Assembly: GCA_023435725.1 (NCBI GenBank)
Contig: JAEYRD010000112.1
Coordinates: 107,486-171,485, forward strand
Direction: 5' to 3'
DNA: 64,000 nt
From: Pseudomonadota bacterium
Lineage (GTDB): Bacteria > Pseudomonadota > Alphaproteobacteria > Rhizobiales > Xanthobacteraceae
Shown: one piece after another, positions 44,924-53,929 of the stretch
How the letters are laid out: each line of letters begins with the position of its first letter
Numbering within the stretch: position 1 is the first letter of the stretch
Notes under the pieces: generated by a model
The model's input: the letters and a program-made list of their open reading frames with translations, nothing else
The model's database searches: none
Told to the model about the DNA's origin: nothing
Position numbers and translations under genes: made by a program

Positions 44924-45901
44924 CTACGCCGCGATCTCGCGCTCGTCGCCGCGTCGTTGCGCGCGGTACATCGCGAGTTCGTTCAGCAGCACAAAATGCT
45001 CGGAGAAGGTGGCGCCCATCTCTGCGGGCTGCGCGGTTACTTGCTCAGCCGCCATTTCAGCCGGCGCTTCTTCGTCAATCGCTTCAGGAACGAGCGGCGG
45101 CGCACGGAACGTTTCTGGAAACACACCGAACGAGCCCGCTACCTCCTCGAGCGGCTTCTGCTTGTCGGCCCAATGCAGGGCCGTGTAGTCGAAGCCGTGC
45201 ACGATGGTGGGTTTGACGACTTCGAAATAGGGCGAGATGTCGAAGTCGCGGGGCATGTAGAGCGAGGAATCGCGAATGTGCAGGATCTCGCGGCGGGCGG
45301 CGCGGCTGCCGGCCTTGGTGATCTTCGGCAGGATTGGATAGCGCACGGCATCGAAGGCCTGCGCGATCAGCGCCGAGCAGATGATCTTGGTCGGGTCGCC
45401 CGAGCCGATCGCGATCATGCGCCGCCGCCAGCGCTGCGGCACCGGCAGCGGAAACAGGAAGCGCATGAGGTCGATGATGTTCTTGGTGTCATAGCCGAAG
45501 CCTATGCGGTTGATCGCATAGCGGCAGACCGTGGTGCGGTCCTCATAGGACAGCCCGACCGGACGGCAGACCCGGGTGTGATACGGAAAATATTTCGAAA
45601 GCGGTGCGGAGGTGACGCCTTCGCCGATATTGGCCTCGATCAGCACATGCGGCTCGCCGTCGGGCTCTTCCGCGCCCTCGACCGGGCCGACATAGAGTGC
45701 AGCATGCGACCAGGTCGACTGCGTCAGATACTTGATGATGCCGGAGATGCGGTTATTGCCCTCGACCAGCAGCACGTCGCCCGGCTCGATGACGCCGCGC
45801 AGGTGCTCCGGGTCGCTTGGCGTGAACGGCTCGTAGCCCGGCACCTCCTTCGAGAGGTACGCGGCAATCAGCTTGCCGACTGAATCCAGAACCGTCCCCA
45901 T
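44924..45901 (-). CDS. YiiX-like (permuted NlpC/P60 papain-fold) hydrolase
   Basis: The 325-residue protein shows the permuted papain-like pattern. GDVLLVEGNNRISGIIKYLT and STWSHAALYVGP carry the conserved His; VLIEANIGEGV follows; and TKIICSALIAQAFDA carries the likely catalytic Cys. YiiX/LRAT-like members act on amide bonds in peptidoglycan or lipids. No signal peptide is visible. Residues about 265-325 are acidic and poorly conserved-looking (EEAPAEMAAEQVTAQPAE). ATG 45901 has a gggggag ribosome-binding site. The substrate is unknown. Confidence 0.83.
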   Translation of the reverse strand: MGTVLDSVGKLIAAYLSKEVPGYEPFTPSDPEHLRGVIEPGDVLLVEGNNRISGIIKYLTQSTWSHAALYVGPVEGAEEPDGEPHVLIEANIGEGVTSAPLSKYFPYHTRVCRPVGLSYEDRTTVCRYAINRIGFGYDTKNIIDLMRFLFPLPVPQRWRRRMIAIGSGDPTKIICSALIAQAFDAVRYPILPKITKAGSRAARREILHIRDSSLYMPRDFDISPYFEVVKPTIVHGFDYTALHWADKQKPLEEVAGSFGVFPETFRAPPLVPEAIDEEAPAEMAAEQVTAQPAEMGATFSEHFVLLNELAMYRAQRRGDEREIAA

Positions 45902-46093
45902 GTCGAACTCCCCCACGGCCTTTTCCGGCCGCTTTTTTTACGTTCTCTATCATGGTCGAAACGTGTTGCAATTCGGTTCATCGTTCTGTGAGATCAAACA
46001 CGATTGATTCACCATGATAGTTGCCGTGCAATACCAGATGCAGCAAGGTTCGCTGGCTGTTCCCATTCGCCGCAAGTTCCCGGAAACCATAAC

Positions 46094-47482
46094 ATGACAA
46101 TCACGCGGCGCGGTTTTCTTTCGGCGTCGGCGGCCCTTGCTGCGATGCCGGTCCTGCGCGCCACGGCCGCACCCTTGCCGCGCGACGCTGACATTGTCGT
46201 GATCGGCGCGGGAGCCGCGGGAATCGCGGCGGCGCGGCGCATCATGGCGGCCAACCGCAAGGTCGTGGTGGTGGAAGCGGCATCGCAGATCGGCGGTCGC
46301 TGCATCACGGACAGCACGACCTTCGACACGCCGTTCGACCGCGGCGCGCGCTGGATGCACAATCCGGAGACCAATCCGATGATCCGGCTGGCGCGCGGCG
46401 CCGGGCTCGAGGTGCTTCAGGCGCCCTCAGGCCAGAAGCTGCGCATCGGCCGCCGCAACGCGCGTGCGGGCGAGACCGAGGAGTTTCTGGCGGCGCTGGT
46501 GCGCGCCAACCGCTCCATCGACGAGGCCGCGCGCGGCAAGCTGGACAGCGCTTGCGCATCCGTGCTGCCGAAGGATCTCGGCGATTGGGCCGGCGCGGCC
46601 GAGTTCGTGCTGGGCCCGAGCTTTGCCGGCAAGGATCTGAAGGAACTGTCGGCGATCGACAAGGGGCGGGCGCAGGACCGGAATTCCGCGATCGCCTGCC
46701 GCCAGGGCTTGGGGACTTTGATCACCAGGCTCGGCGAGCAGGCACCCGTCGCGCTGTCGACGCCGGCGAGCCGGATCGCCTGGAGCAATCGCGACGTCAG
46801 CGTGGAGATCCAAGCCGGCAAGATCGCCGCCCGCGCTGCCATCGTCACGGTGTCGACCAACGTGCTCACCGCAGGCGCCATCAAATTCGCGCCCGATATC
46901 CCCAAGCGCACGCTCGATGCCGCGTCAAAGCTCACCCTTGGCAGCTACGATCACATCGTCCTGCAACTGCCCGGCAATCCGCTCGGCCTGTCGCGCGACG
47001 ATATCCTCATCGAGGAGAGCAATTCGACGCGCACAGCGCTGCTGTTCGCCAATATCGGTGGATCGTCGCTGTGCTCGATCGATGTCGGCGGCTCGTTCGG
47101 CCGCGATCTCTCCGAGCAGGGGGAGAAGGCAATGGTGGCGTTCGCCAAGGAATGGATCACAAAGCTGTTCGGCAGCGAAGCCGCGGCCGCCGTTCAGAAG
47201 GCCAGCGCGACGCGCTGGAACGCTTCGCCCTATGTCATGGGTGCGATGTCGGCGGCCGCTCCCGGCGGCCAGCTCTCGCGCAGGATCCTGACCGAGCCGA
47301 TGGGCAACGTATTCCTCGCCGGCGAAGCCACGCACGAGACGCTGTGGGGCACCGTCGACGGTGCCTGGGAAAGCGGCGAACGCGCCGCGGACGCAGCTCT
47401 CCGCAAGATCGGCGCGCTCAAGGACGAGTCGGTTGAAGCGCCGACGCAGTCGACCAAGCGTCGCCGCGCGCCGCGGCAGTAG
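46094..47482 (+). CDS. Tat-exported flavin-containing amine oxidase family protein
   Basis: The 462-residue protein begins with a twin-arginine signal (TITRRGFLSASAALAAMPVL). An FAD Rossmann motif DIVVIGAGAAGIAAARRI follows near residue 33, then VVVVEAASQIGGRC and the amine-oxidase C-terminal signature NVFLAGEATHETLWGTVDGAWESG. It should fold with FAD in the cytoplasm and be exported by Tat. It probably oxidises an amine or polyamine; the substrate is not evident. The end is basic (STKRRRAPRQ). ATG 46094 starts exactly at the Tat signal. Confidence 0.93.
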   Translation: MTITRRGFLSASAALAAMPVLRATAAPLPRDADIVVIGAGAAGIAAARRIMAANRKVVVVEAASQIGGRCITDSTTFDTPFDRGARWMHNPETNPMIRLARGAGLEVLQAPSGQKLRIGRRNARAGETEEFLAALVRANRSIDEAARGKLDSACASVLPKDLGDWAGAAEFVLGPSFAGKDLKELSAIDKGRAQDRNSAIACRQGLGTLITRLGEQAPVALSTPASRIAWSNRDVSVEIQAGKIAARAAIVTVSTNVLTAGAIKFAPDIPKRTLDAASKLTLGSYDHIVLQLPGNPLGLSRDDILIEESNSTRTALLFANIGGSSLCSIDVGGSFGRDLSEQGEKAMVAFAKEWITKLFGSEAAAAVQKASATRWNASPYVMGAMSAAAPGGQLSRRILTEPMGNVFLAGEATHETLWGTVDGAWESGERAADAALRKIGALKDESVEAPTQSTKRRRAPRQ

Positions 47483-47489
47483 GACGTTC

Positions 47490-47643
47490 AGCCGTCGTCC
47501 CGGGGCGCGCGGAGCGCGAGCCCGGGACCCATACCCACAGGAAGCAGTTTGGCGAAGACTCGAAATGACCGGCTCGCCCGGCCACCGTTCCCTGTGGCTA
47601 TGGATTCCGGGCTTGCGCTCCGCGCGCCCCGGAATGACGGAGG
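47490..47643. repeat. dispersed long inverted repeat, family D
   Basis: cgtcccggggcgcgcggagcg at the left is answered by gcgctccgcgcgccccggaatgacg at the right (quoted in part), with ccacagg / ccctgtgg inside. The whole 154-bp gap between the oxidase and TSUP genes is one imperfect palindrome. A related element is at 56103-56272. Confidence 0.75.
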
Positions 47644-47650
47644 ACGAGAG

Positions 47651-48421
47651 TCAGCGCAATATACCGTCCAGCACCGGCAGCCCGACGATGACCGCCATCG
47701 CGATCAGCCCGTAGCAGATTGCGCGAAAGACCCTCTCGCTGGCGCGGCCGAACAAGGACGCGCCGAACGCGACGCCGATCGCATAGACCGGACCGACGAT
47801 CAGCGAGAGCACCAGCGATTCGCGCGAGATCAGTCCGGTCGTCGCGTAGCTGATCATCGAGAAGAAGTCCGACGCGCCGAAGAACAGCACGATGTTGGCG
47901 CGCGCGACGATCGGCGCGATCGGGCGGCCGAGCCAATAGCCGACGATCGGCGGGCCGCCGGTCTGCGCCAGCCCGCTGCAGAAGCCTGAAAGGCCGCCGA
48001 TGCCGACCGAGAGCCATGCGTGATCCTTGCCGCGATAGCGCCAGCCCGACAGCAGCAGAAGCAAGAGCGCCGCGACGAAGCAGGAGATGATCCAGCGCGT
48101 GGTAACCGGTTCGAGCACGTTGAGGAAATAGGTGCCGACGGGCACGCCGACCAGCGCGCCCAGCACGATCACGGCAGTCGCCTTGCGGTCGGCCTTCCGC
48201 CACGCGTCCGGCAGCAGCGGCGCCGCCGCGACGAAATCGATCACGAGGAGCAGGGCTGCGACCAGCCGGGGCGGCGCTACGCTGCTCGCGAGCGGCATGA
48301 AGATCAGGGCTGAACCAAAGCCGGAGAATCCGCGCGCGGTGCCCGAGACGAAAGCGATGGCGCAGAGCGCCATCGCGATGGTGAGACTGACGTCCTTCGG
48401 GAGGAAGTCTGTAAGCGTCAT
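47651..48421 (-). CDS. TSUP (TauE/SafE) family permease
   Basis: The 256-residue protein has about eight hydrophobic segments and the two internal half-repeats of TauE/SafE permeases: GTARGFSGFGSALIFMPLAS in the first half and GGLSGFCSGLAQTGGPPIVG in the second. The family moves sulfite, sulfonates or other organic anions. No sulfur-metabolism gene is nearby, so the substrate is open. It is convergent with the amine oxidase gene and ends upstream of a repeat. Confidence 0.92.
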   Translation of the reverse strand: MTLTDFLPKDVSLTIAMALCAIAFVSGTARGFSGFGSALIFMPLASSVAPPRLVAALLLVIDFVAAAPLLPDAWRKADRKATAVIVLGALVGVPVGTYFLNVLEPVTTRWIISCFVAALLLLLLSGWRYRGKDHAWLSVGIGGLSGFCSGLAQTGGPPIVGYWLGRPIAPIVARANIVLFFGASDFFSMISYATTGLISRESLVLSLIVGPVYAIGVAFGASLFGRASERVFRAICYGLIAMAVIVGLPVLDGILR

Positions 48422-48433
48422 GCTTGATGATTC

Positions 48434-48483
48434 TGGAGCATGATGTTGTCCGAAAACCGCTTCATGCTCTCCGGCATCATGCT
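48434..48483. repeat. dispersed repeat, family F, short copy
   Basis: ctggagcatgatgttgtccg and aaaccgcttcatgctctccg form a gcatgat/tcatgc type imperfect palindrome. It overlaps the last codons and stop of pheT. A longer relative is at 28001-28077. Confidence 0.65.
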
Positions 48484-50885
48484 CTCAGCGTACCGCCGGT
48501 CTTCTTCGTGACCTCGGCCACGACCTTCGTCGCGACGGCGTCGATCTCCTGATCGGTCAGCGTCTTCTCGCGCGGCTGGATCGTCACCGCGATGGCGATC
48601 GACTTTCTGCCGTCATCGATGCCCTTGCCCTCGTAGACGTCGAAGACGTTCACGCCGGTGATCAGCTTCTTGTCGACGCCTTGCGCGGCGCGCACGATTT
48701 CGCCGGCCTTCACGCCGCGGTCGACGATGAAGGCGAAGTCGCGCGAGACCGGCTGGAACGCCGATAGCTCGATCACGGGCTTGGCGCGGGTCGGCTTCTT
48801 CTTCGCCTCTGGAATGCGATCGAGCGTCACCTCGAACACCATCAGCGGGCCGTCGGCGCCGAGCGCCTCGAGCGCGCGGGGGTGCACCTCGCCGAAATAG
48901 CCGAGCACGTTCTGCGGCCCGATCTGGATCGTGCCGGAGCGGCCCGGATGCAGCCATGCCGGCCCTCCGGCGACGATCTGAAGCGCCTGCATCGGCGCGC
49001 CGGCGGCAGCCAGCACGGCCAGTGCATCGGCCTTGGCGTCGAAGACGTCGGCCTGCGCCGAGCCCGACCAGTGCCGGCCGAGACCTTCCGAGGAGGCAAA
49101 GCCGCGGCGGACGCCGCTGGCCGCCATGAACTGATCTTGCGGGCGGTCGCCCTTGAACACCTGGCCGACTTCGAACAGCGCGACGTCGCCGAAGCCGCGA
49201 TCGGCATTTGCCTGTGCCGCCGCGATCAGGCCCGCCAACAGGGTCGGGCGCATGTCGGACAAATCCGACGCGATCGGGTTGGCCACTTCGAGTTCGCGCT
49301 GGCCGCCGCCGAACAGCTCGGCCGCAGGCTTCGTGATGAAGGACCAGGTCACCGCTTCGATCATGCCGCGGCTCGCCAGCGCGCGCCTGGCGCGGCGGGT
49401 GCGGAGCTGGAGCGGGGTCAGCACCGGTTTGCGCGCGTCGTCGCCGCGTTCGAACGGCGTCATCGGCACCTTGTCGACGCCAAAGATGCGCACGATCTCC
49501 TCGACGATGTCGGCCTTGCCGTGCACGTCGGAGCGCCACGAGGGCACCGCAACCTTCACCACGGGACCCGGGCCCGCCATCATGAATCCGAGATGGGTTA
49601 GGATGCGCTTCATCTCGGGCTGCGGCACCTCGATGCCGGAGAGACGCTTGACCTCGGTGACCGGGAAATCGATCACGCGGTCGTCGCCGAAGGCCTTGCC
49701 GACCACGACGTTCTCGGAGGGCGTGCCGCCGCACATCTCCATCACGAGTTTCGTCGCGAGCTCGAGGCCCGGCACCATGAAGGCCGGATCGACGCCGCGC
49801 TCGAAGCGGTAGCGCGCATCCGAGTTGATGCCGAGCTTGCGGCCGGTCTGGGCGATGTTGATCTCGTTCCACAGCGCCGATTCGATCAGCACGTCGGTCG
49901 TGCTCTCGTCGCAGCCCGAGGCCTCGCCGCCCATGATGCCGGCGAGCGATTCGACGCCGTGCTCATCCGCAATCACGCAGATGTTGGAATCGAGATTGTA
50001 GGTGCGGCCGTCGAGCGCGAGCAGCGTCTCGCCGTCGCGGGCGCGGCGCACGACGAGGTTGCCCTTCACCTTCTTGGCGTCGAACACGTGCAGCGGGCGC
50101 GCGCGGTCGTAGGTCATGAAATTGGTGATATCGACCAGCGCGTTGATCGGGCGCAGCCCGATTGCGGTCAGCCGCTTCTGCAGCCATTCCGGCGACGGGC
50201 CGTTCTTCACACCGCGCACGAGGCGCAACGCGAAGCCGGGACACAGCGCTGCGTCCTCGACCGTGACCTTCACGGGGCAGGGGAATTCGCCCTTGATCGG
50301 CTTGATGGCCGGATCCCTGAACTTGCCCATGTCGGCGGCGGCGAGGTCCCGCGCAATGCCGTGCACGCCGGTGCAGTCTTGCCGGTTTGGCGTCAGATTG
50401 ATCTCGACCACGGGATCGCCAAGCGCGGCCCATTCGGCATATCCCGCGCCGATCGGCGCATCCGCGGGCAATTCCATGATGCCGTCATGGTCGTTCGAGA
50501 TCTGAAGCTCGGCCGCCGAGCACAGCATGCCGCGGCTCTCGACGCCGCGGATGGTTCCGATTCCAAGCGTGATGTCCTTGCCGGGAATGTAGGTGCCGGG
50601 CGGCGAGAACACGCTGACGAGACCGCTGCGTGCGTTCGGCGCTCCGCAGACGACCTGCACCGGCGCACCGCCGTCGCCAGTATCGACCATGCAGACGCGC
50701 AAGCGATCCGCATTCGGATGCTGCTCAGCGGAGATCACCTTCGCGATGGTGAAGGGCCTCAGCGCCTTCGCCTTGTCCTCGATGTTCTCGACCTCGAGCC
50801 CGATCATGGTGAGCTTATCCGCGAGCCTTTCCAGCGGCTCGTCGGTGTCGAGATGATCCTTCAGCCAGGACAGGGTGAATTTCAC
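48477..50885 (-). CDS. pheT: phenylalanyl-tRNA synthetase beta subunit
   Basis: The 802-residue subunit has the standard order: N-terminal KFTLSWLKDHLDTDEPLE; tRNA-binding (EMAP-like) domain around 40-150 (CGAPNARSGLVSVFSPPGTY); B3/4 editing domain (RPINALVDITNFMTYDRARP); B5 and the catalytic-like core; and the C-terminal FDX-ACB domain (AFQPVSRDFAFIVDRGVKAG). It starts at a GTG that overlaps the pheS stop (GTGA), with ggaggg upstream, so translation is coupled. The length equals the family norm. Confidence 0.96.
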   Translation of the reverse strand: MKFTLSWLKDHLDTDEPLERLADKLTMIGLEVENIEDKAKALRPFTIAKVISAEQHPNADRLRVCMVDTGDGGAPVQVVCGAPNARSGLVSVFSPPGTYIPGKDITLGIGTIRGVESRGMLCSAAELQISNDHDGIMELPADAPIGAGYAEWAALGDPVVEINLTPNRQDCTGVHGIARDLAAADMGKFRDPAIKPIKGEFPCPVKVTVEDAALCPGFALRLVRGVKNGPSPEWLQKRLTAIGLRPINALVDITNFMTYDRARPLHVFDAKKVKGNLVVRRARDGETLLALDGRTYNLDSNICVIADEHGVESLAGIMGGEASGCDESTTDVLIESALWNEINIAQTGRKLGINSDARYRFERGVDPAFMVPGLELATKLVMEMCGGTPSENVVVGKAFGDDRVIDFPVTEVKRLSGIEVPQPEMKRILTHLGFMMAGPGPVVKVAVPSWRSDVHGKADIVEEIVRIFGVDKVPMTPFERGDDARKPVLTPLQLRTRRARRALASRGMIEAVTWSFITKPAAELFGGGQRELEVANPIASDLSDMRPTLLAGLIAAAQANADRGFGDVALFEVGQVFKGDRPQDQFMAASGVRRGFASSEGLGRHWSGSAQADVFDAKADALAVLAAAGAPMQALQIVAGGPAWLHPGRSGTIQIGPQNVLGYFGEVHPRALEALGADGPLMVFEVTLDRIPEAKKKPTRAKPVIELSAFQPVSRDFAFIVDRGVKAGEIVRAAQGVDKKLITGVNVFDVYEGKGIDDGRKSIAIAVTIQPREKTLTDQEIDAVATKVVAEVTKKTGGTLRA

Positions 50886-51964
50886 GAGCTCAGCCCTCCG
50901 GCAAGCGTTGGCACTTCGAGCGGCTTGAAGCCGTAGTGGGACAGCCAGCGGACGTCGCTGTCGAAGAGCTGGCGCAGGTCGGCAATGCCGTATTTCAGCA
51001 TGGCGATGCGGTCGATGCCCATGCCCCAGGCGAAGCCCTGGTACTCGTCGGGATCGATGCCGCAGGCGCGCAGCACGTTCGGATGCACCATGCCGCAGCC
51101 GAGAATCTCGAGCCAGTCCTCGCCCTCGCCGAAGCGAATCTCGCCCTTGTCGCGGCGGCACTGGATGTCGACTTCCAGCGATGGCTCGGTGAAGGGGAAG
51201 AACGAGGGGCGGAAGCGCATGTTGATGTGGTCGACCTCGAAGAACGCCTTGCAGAACTCGTGCAGGATCCATTTGAGGTGGCCGAGATGCGAGCTCTTGT
51301 CGATGACGAGGCCTTCGACCTGGTGGAATTGCGGCGTGTGGGTCGCGTCCGAATCGATACGGTAGGTGCGCCCCGGACAGATCACGCGGATCGGCGGCTT
51401 CTGGCTCAGCATCGTGCGCACCTGCACCGGCGAGGTGTGGGTTCGCAGCAGCATGCGCGAGCCGTCCTCCTTCGGATGGAAGAAGAAGGTGTCGTGCATC
51501 TCGCGCGCGGGATGGCCCTCGGGGAAGTTCAGCTTGGTGAAGTTGTAGTCGTCGGTCTCGATGTCGGGACCTTCGGCGACCGAGAATCCCATGTCGGCGA
51601 AGATGGTGGTCAATTCGTCCCAGACCTGGCTCAGCGGGTGGATGCGACCGGCCTCGGCCGGCGCGTCGCGCAGCGGCAGGGTGACGTCGATGGTCTCGGA
51701 GGCGAGGCGCGCATCGAGCGCCGCCGACTTCAGCACGTCGCGTCGCGCGGCGAGCGCGCCGGTGACCTTGTCCTTGGCCTGGTTGATCGCGGCGCCCTGC
51801 GTCTTGCGCTCGTCGGGCGACATCTTGCCGAGTGTGGCGAGCAGCGCGGAGATCGAGCCCTTCTTGCCGAGGGCTGCGACGCGCACCGCCTCGAGGGCGG
51901 CTTCATCGCCGGCGGCGGCGATCTGATCTAGGATGGATGTTTCGAGCGTTGCGAGGTCGGACAC
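50882..51964 (-). CDS. pheS: phenylalanyl-tRNA synthetase alpha subunit
   Basis: The 360-residue subunit has an N-terminal coiled-coil (about 1-90) and the class II catalytic core: GFSVAEGPDIETDDYNF, LRTHTSPVQVRTM (motif 2 area) and GFAWGMGIDRIAMLKYGI (motif 3 at the C-terminus). The likely start is GTG 51964, preceded by agcaggga; the frame continues 20 codons upstream without a good site. The partner pheT overlaps its stop by four bases. rplT lies 570 bp upstream, separated by an opposite-strand gene. Confidence 0.95.
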   Translation of the reverse strand: MSDLATLETSILDQIAAAGDEAALEAVRVAALGKKGSISALLATLGKMSPDERKTQGAAINQAKDKVTGALAARRDVLKSAALDARLASETIDVTLPLRDAPAEAGRIHPLSQVWDELTTIFADMGFSVAEGPDIETDDYNFTKLNFPEGHPAREMHDTFFFHPKEDGSRMLLRTHTSPVQVRTMLSQKPPIRVICPGRTYRIDSDATHTPQFHQVEGLVIDKSSHLGHLKWILHEFCKAFFEVDHINMRFRPSFFPFTEPSLEVDIQCRRDKGEIRFGEGEDWLEILGCGMVHPNVLRACGIDPDEYQGFAWGMGIDRIAMLKYGIADLRQLFDSDVRWLSHYGFKPLEVPTLAGGLSS

Positions 51965-52115
51965 AGTCAAATCCCTGCTGCCAAATTCGGCTGGGTTGTC
52001 GCCGCCCGAAGGCCGTAACGTCAAGCGAAAAGCCGGTCATTTCGGGCTCAGGAACGGCTGGGTTGAACCTCGCGCGGGGGCCCGGCACCAAGGGGGAAAC
52101 GAGGAGACTTTCGCG

Positions 52116-52529
52116 ATGCCTTCAAGATCCGGTCTGGCCGGTCTGGCCGTCGTTCTATCGGTCGCCGGCACCCCGGCGCACGCCATGGTTTGCATGGAGA
52201 AGTCCATGACGCTGGACGAGGTCGCCGACACCATCAGCGCCCAGAAGGACTGCGAAAGCGCGATGAAGGTGTTTCAGGATTGCGAATTGACCGCGAGCGG
52301 CGATGTGCAGCTCGGTGCCGCCGTCGAGAAGAAATGCGAGGCGGACTTCATGCCCGGCCTCAACGCTGCGCAGAAACGCGCTTACCAACGCGAGATGCGC
52401 GTCTGCGACCGAAAGTACCGGAATAAATCCGGCACCATGTATCTATCGTTCACGGCATTCTGCCGGGCAGAGGTCGCCCAGCGTTACTCGCAACGCGCGC
52501 TGAAGGCTGCGGGCCGGACGGCCCGCTAG
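52116..52529 (+). CDS. small Cys-rich secreted protein of unknown function
   Basis: The 137-residue product has a signal peptide (MPSRSGLAGLAVVLSVAGTP, cleavage after AHA near residue 23). The mature domain of about 114 residues has six cysteines (VCMEKS, KDCESA, QDCELT, KKCEAD, RVCDRK, AFCRAE), suggesting three disulfides. No family is recognised. A gaggag ribosome-binding site supports ATG 52116. It is oriented against the translation genes on both sides: its end abuts the rplT end by 5 bp, and it is divergent from pheS. Confidence 0.78.
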   Translation: MPSRSGLAGLAVVLSVAGTPAHAMVCMEKSMTLDEVADTISAQKDCESAMKVFQDCELTASGDVQLGAAVEKKCEADFMPGLNAAQKRAYQREMRVCDRKYRNKSGTMYLSFTAFCRAEVAQRYSQRALKAAGRTAR

Positions 52530-52534
52530 CTCTC

Positions 52535-52894
52535 TTAGGCAGCGAGAGCGGCCTTGGCCTTCTCGGCGATCGCCTGGAACGCCGCGGGCTCGCGGATCGC
52601 GAGATCCGACAGCACCTTGCGGTCCACGGTGATGCCCGACTTGGCGAGACCGTCGATGAATCGGCTATAGGTCAAACCGAACGGACGGACGGCAGCGTTG
52701 AGGCGCTGGATCCAGAGCGCGCGGAACGTGCGCTTGCGGCGCTTGCGGTCGCGGAAGGCGTACTGCTGGGCCTTCTCCACGGCCGGCTTGGCGGCGCGGA
52801 TGGTGTTCTTGCGGCGGCCGTAGAAACCCTTGGCGGCCTTGTAGACTTTCTTGTGCTTGGCGTGGGCGGTCACACCGCGTTTGACGCGAGACAT
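52535..52894 (-). CDS. rplT: 50S ribosomal protein L20
   Basis: The 119-residue protein is L20 throughout: MSRVKRGVTAHAKHKKVYKA, GFYGRRKNTIRAAKPAVEKA, RNARFRALWIQRLNAA-like region (RALWIQRLNAAVRPFGLTYS) and SGITVDRKVLSDLAIREPAA. It is an early 23S rRNA-binding assembly protein and, in other bacteria, a translational repressor of rpmI-rplT. It lies 79 bp downstream of rpmI. Confidence 0.98.
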   Translation of the reverse strand: MSRVKRGVTAHAKHKKVYKAAKGFYGRRKNTIRAAKPAVEKAQQYAFRDRKRRKRTFRALWIQRLNAAVRPFGLTYSRFIDGLAKSGITVDRKVLSDLAIREPAAFQAIAEKAKAALAA

Positions 52895-52973
52895 GACAAA
52901 ATCCTTCAGAGATGACTTGGTTTCGGATCACCGCGCGAAACGCGGCGCAAATGGCAAATGATCGTGGACGCGA

Positions 52974-53174
52974 TCACGCGTTCGGCAAGAAGTACTTCTT
53001 GACGTTGTCGCCGTCGGTCTTGAACAGCACGCGGGTGCCGCGGAGCTGACGGATCTGCTTCTTCGTCCGCTTGATCATGCCGTGACGCTTGCCGCGCTGG
53101 GCGTGCATCACTTTGCCGGTGGCAGTCACCTTGAAGCGCTTTTTAGCGCCCGATTTGGTCTTCAGCTTGGGCAT
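52974..53174 (-). CDS. rpmI: 50S ribosomal protein L35
   Basis: The 66-residue basic protein reads MPKLKTKSGAKKRFKVTATG at the start and has KRHGMIKRTKKQIRQLRGTR, the L35 signature. rplT follows by 79 bp. In most bacteria infC lies just upstream, but here 755 bp with an opposite-strand gene separate them, so rpmI-rplT must have its own promoter within 53175-53446 or be reached through that gene's antisense strand. Confidence 0.98.
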   Translation of the reverse strand: MPKLKTKSGAKKRFKVTATGKVMHAQRGKRHGMIKRTKKQIRQLRGTRVLFKTDGDNVKKYFLPNA

Positions 53175-53446
53175 TTGGCTCTCCTAATGGCCACAGAAAT
53201 CCGCCCGCGAAGGCGGCTGGCCGTCAAAAATGCTCGTTAGAGCGTTGATTGTGCTCAAGTTTCTACGAATTGGCGCGAAACCCGCACGAAACACCGCCAC
53301 GGCAGCCCTTAATCAGCCGGGCGATGAAGGCTGGGCTTATGACAGAGCGGAGGCCAATTGGCAACGATGAACCGGCGCAACCTGCCCGGCGACTATCCGA
53401 AGTAGCCACCTCATGTCCACGCTGTGTCGCCCGGAGCAGGACCGAA

Positions 53447-53866
53447 ATGGCCCATTTTTCCCAATCCCGTTCCTCTTTGGCTGATCTTGTCCGCCCGCGC
53501 CATCTGGCGCTCCTGGCCGTGCTTGCCACGGCCGCGCTGCCCTCGACCGCCGACGCCCGCATGGGCGGCTATCGTATGGGCGGCTATGACGGCGTCTGGA
53601 ATGTCACCTTCGCCACCACCCGCGGCAATTGCAGCTCGGGCTACCGCGTTCCCTTCACCGTGACCGGCGGCCGCGTTTCGTCCGCCGGCGGCGGCCGGGT
53701 TTCCGGCAGGGTCAATCGCAGCGGCGGGGTTGCGGTCCAAGTCTCGGTCGGGGCGTCCCGCGCCAGCGGCGGCGGCCGTCTCGCCCGTATGACCGGCGCC
53801 GGCTCCTGGAACGGCATTATTTCCGGGGATCGCTGCAGCGGCACTTGGTACGCGACGCGGAGCTGA
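53447..53866 (+). CDS. small Gly/Arg-rich secreted protein of unknown function
   Basis: The 139-residue product has a signal peptide (about residues 1-40, HLALLAVLATAALPSTADAR). The mature part is Gly-rich with a repeat-like RMGGYRMGGYDGVWNVTF and two Cys (GNCSSG, DRCSGTW) near each end. The W-N-V-T-F ... T-G-G-R-V pattern is often seen in rhizobial proteins of unknown role; no function can be given. ATG 53447 with ggagcagg upstream is preferred to the long frame from 53249. It lies opposite in strand between infC and rpmI. Confidence 0.75.
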   Translation: MAHFSQSRSSLADLVRPRHLALLAVLATAALPSTADARMGGYRMGGYDGVWNVTFATTRGNCSSGYRVPFTVTGGRVSSAGGGRVSGRVNRSGGVAVQVSVGASRASGGGRLARMTGAGSWNGIISGDRCSGTWYATRS

Positions 53867-53872
53867 CACACA

Positions 53873-53903
53873 AACGGCCCGCCGGAGATCCGGACGGGCC
53901 GTT
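53873..53903. terminator. bidirectional hairpin between the secreted protein gene and infC
   Basis: aacggcccg (53873-53881) and cgggccgtt (53895-53903) form a perfect 9-bp stem with a 13-nt loop, 7 nt after the rightward stop and 27 nt after the leftward infC stop. Short A/T runs flank it on the infC side. It probably ends both transcripts, cutting infC off from rpmI. Confidence 0.65.
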
Positions 53904-53929
53904 GAAATTCCAGTGCTGGGCGGCCGACT

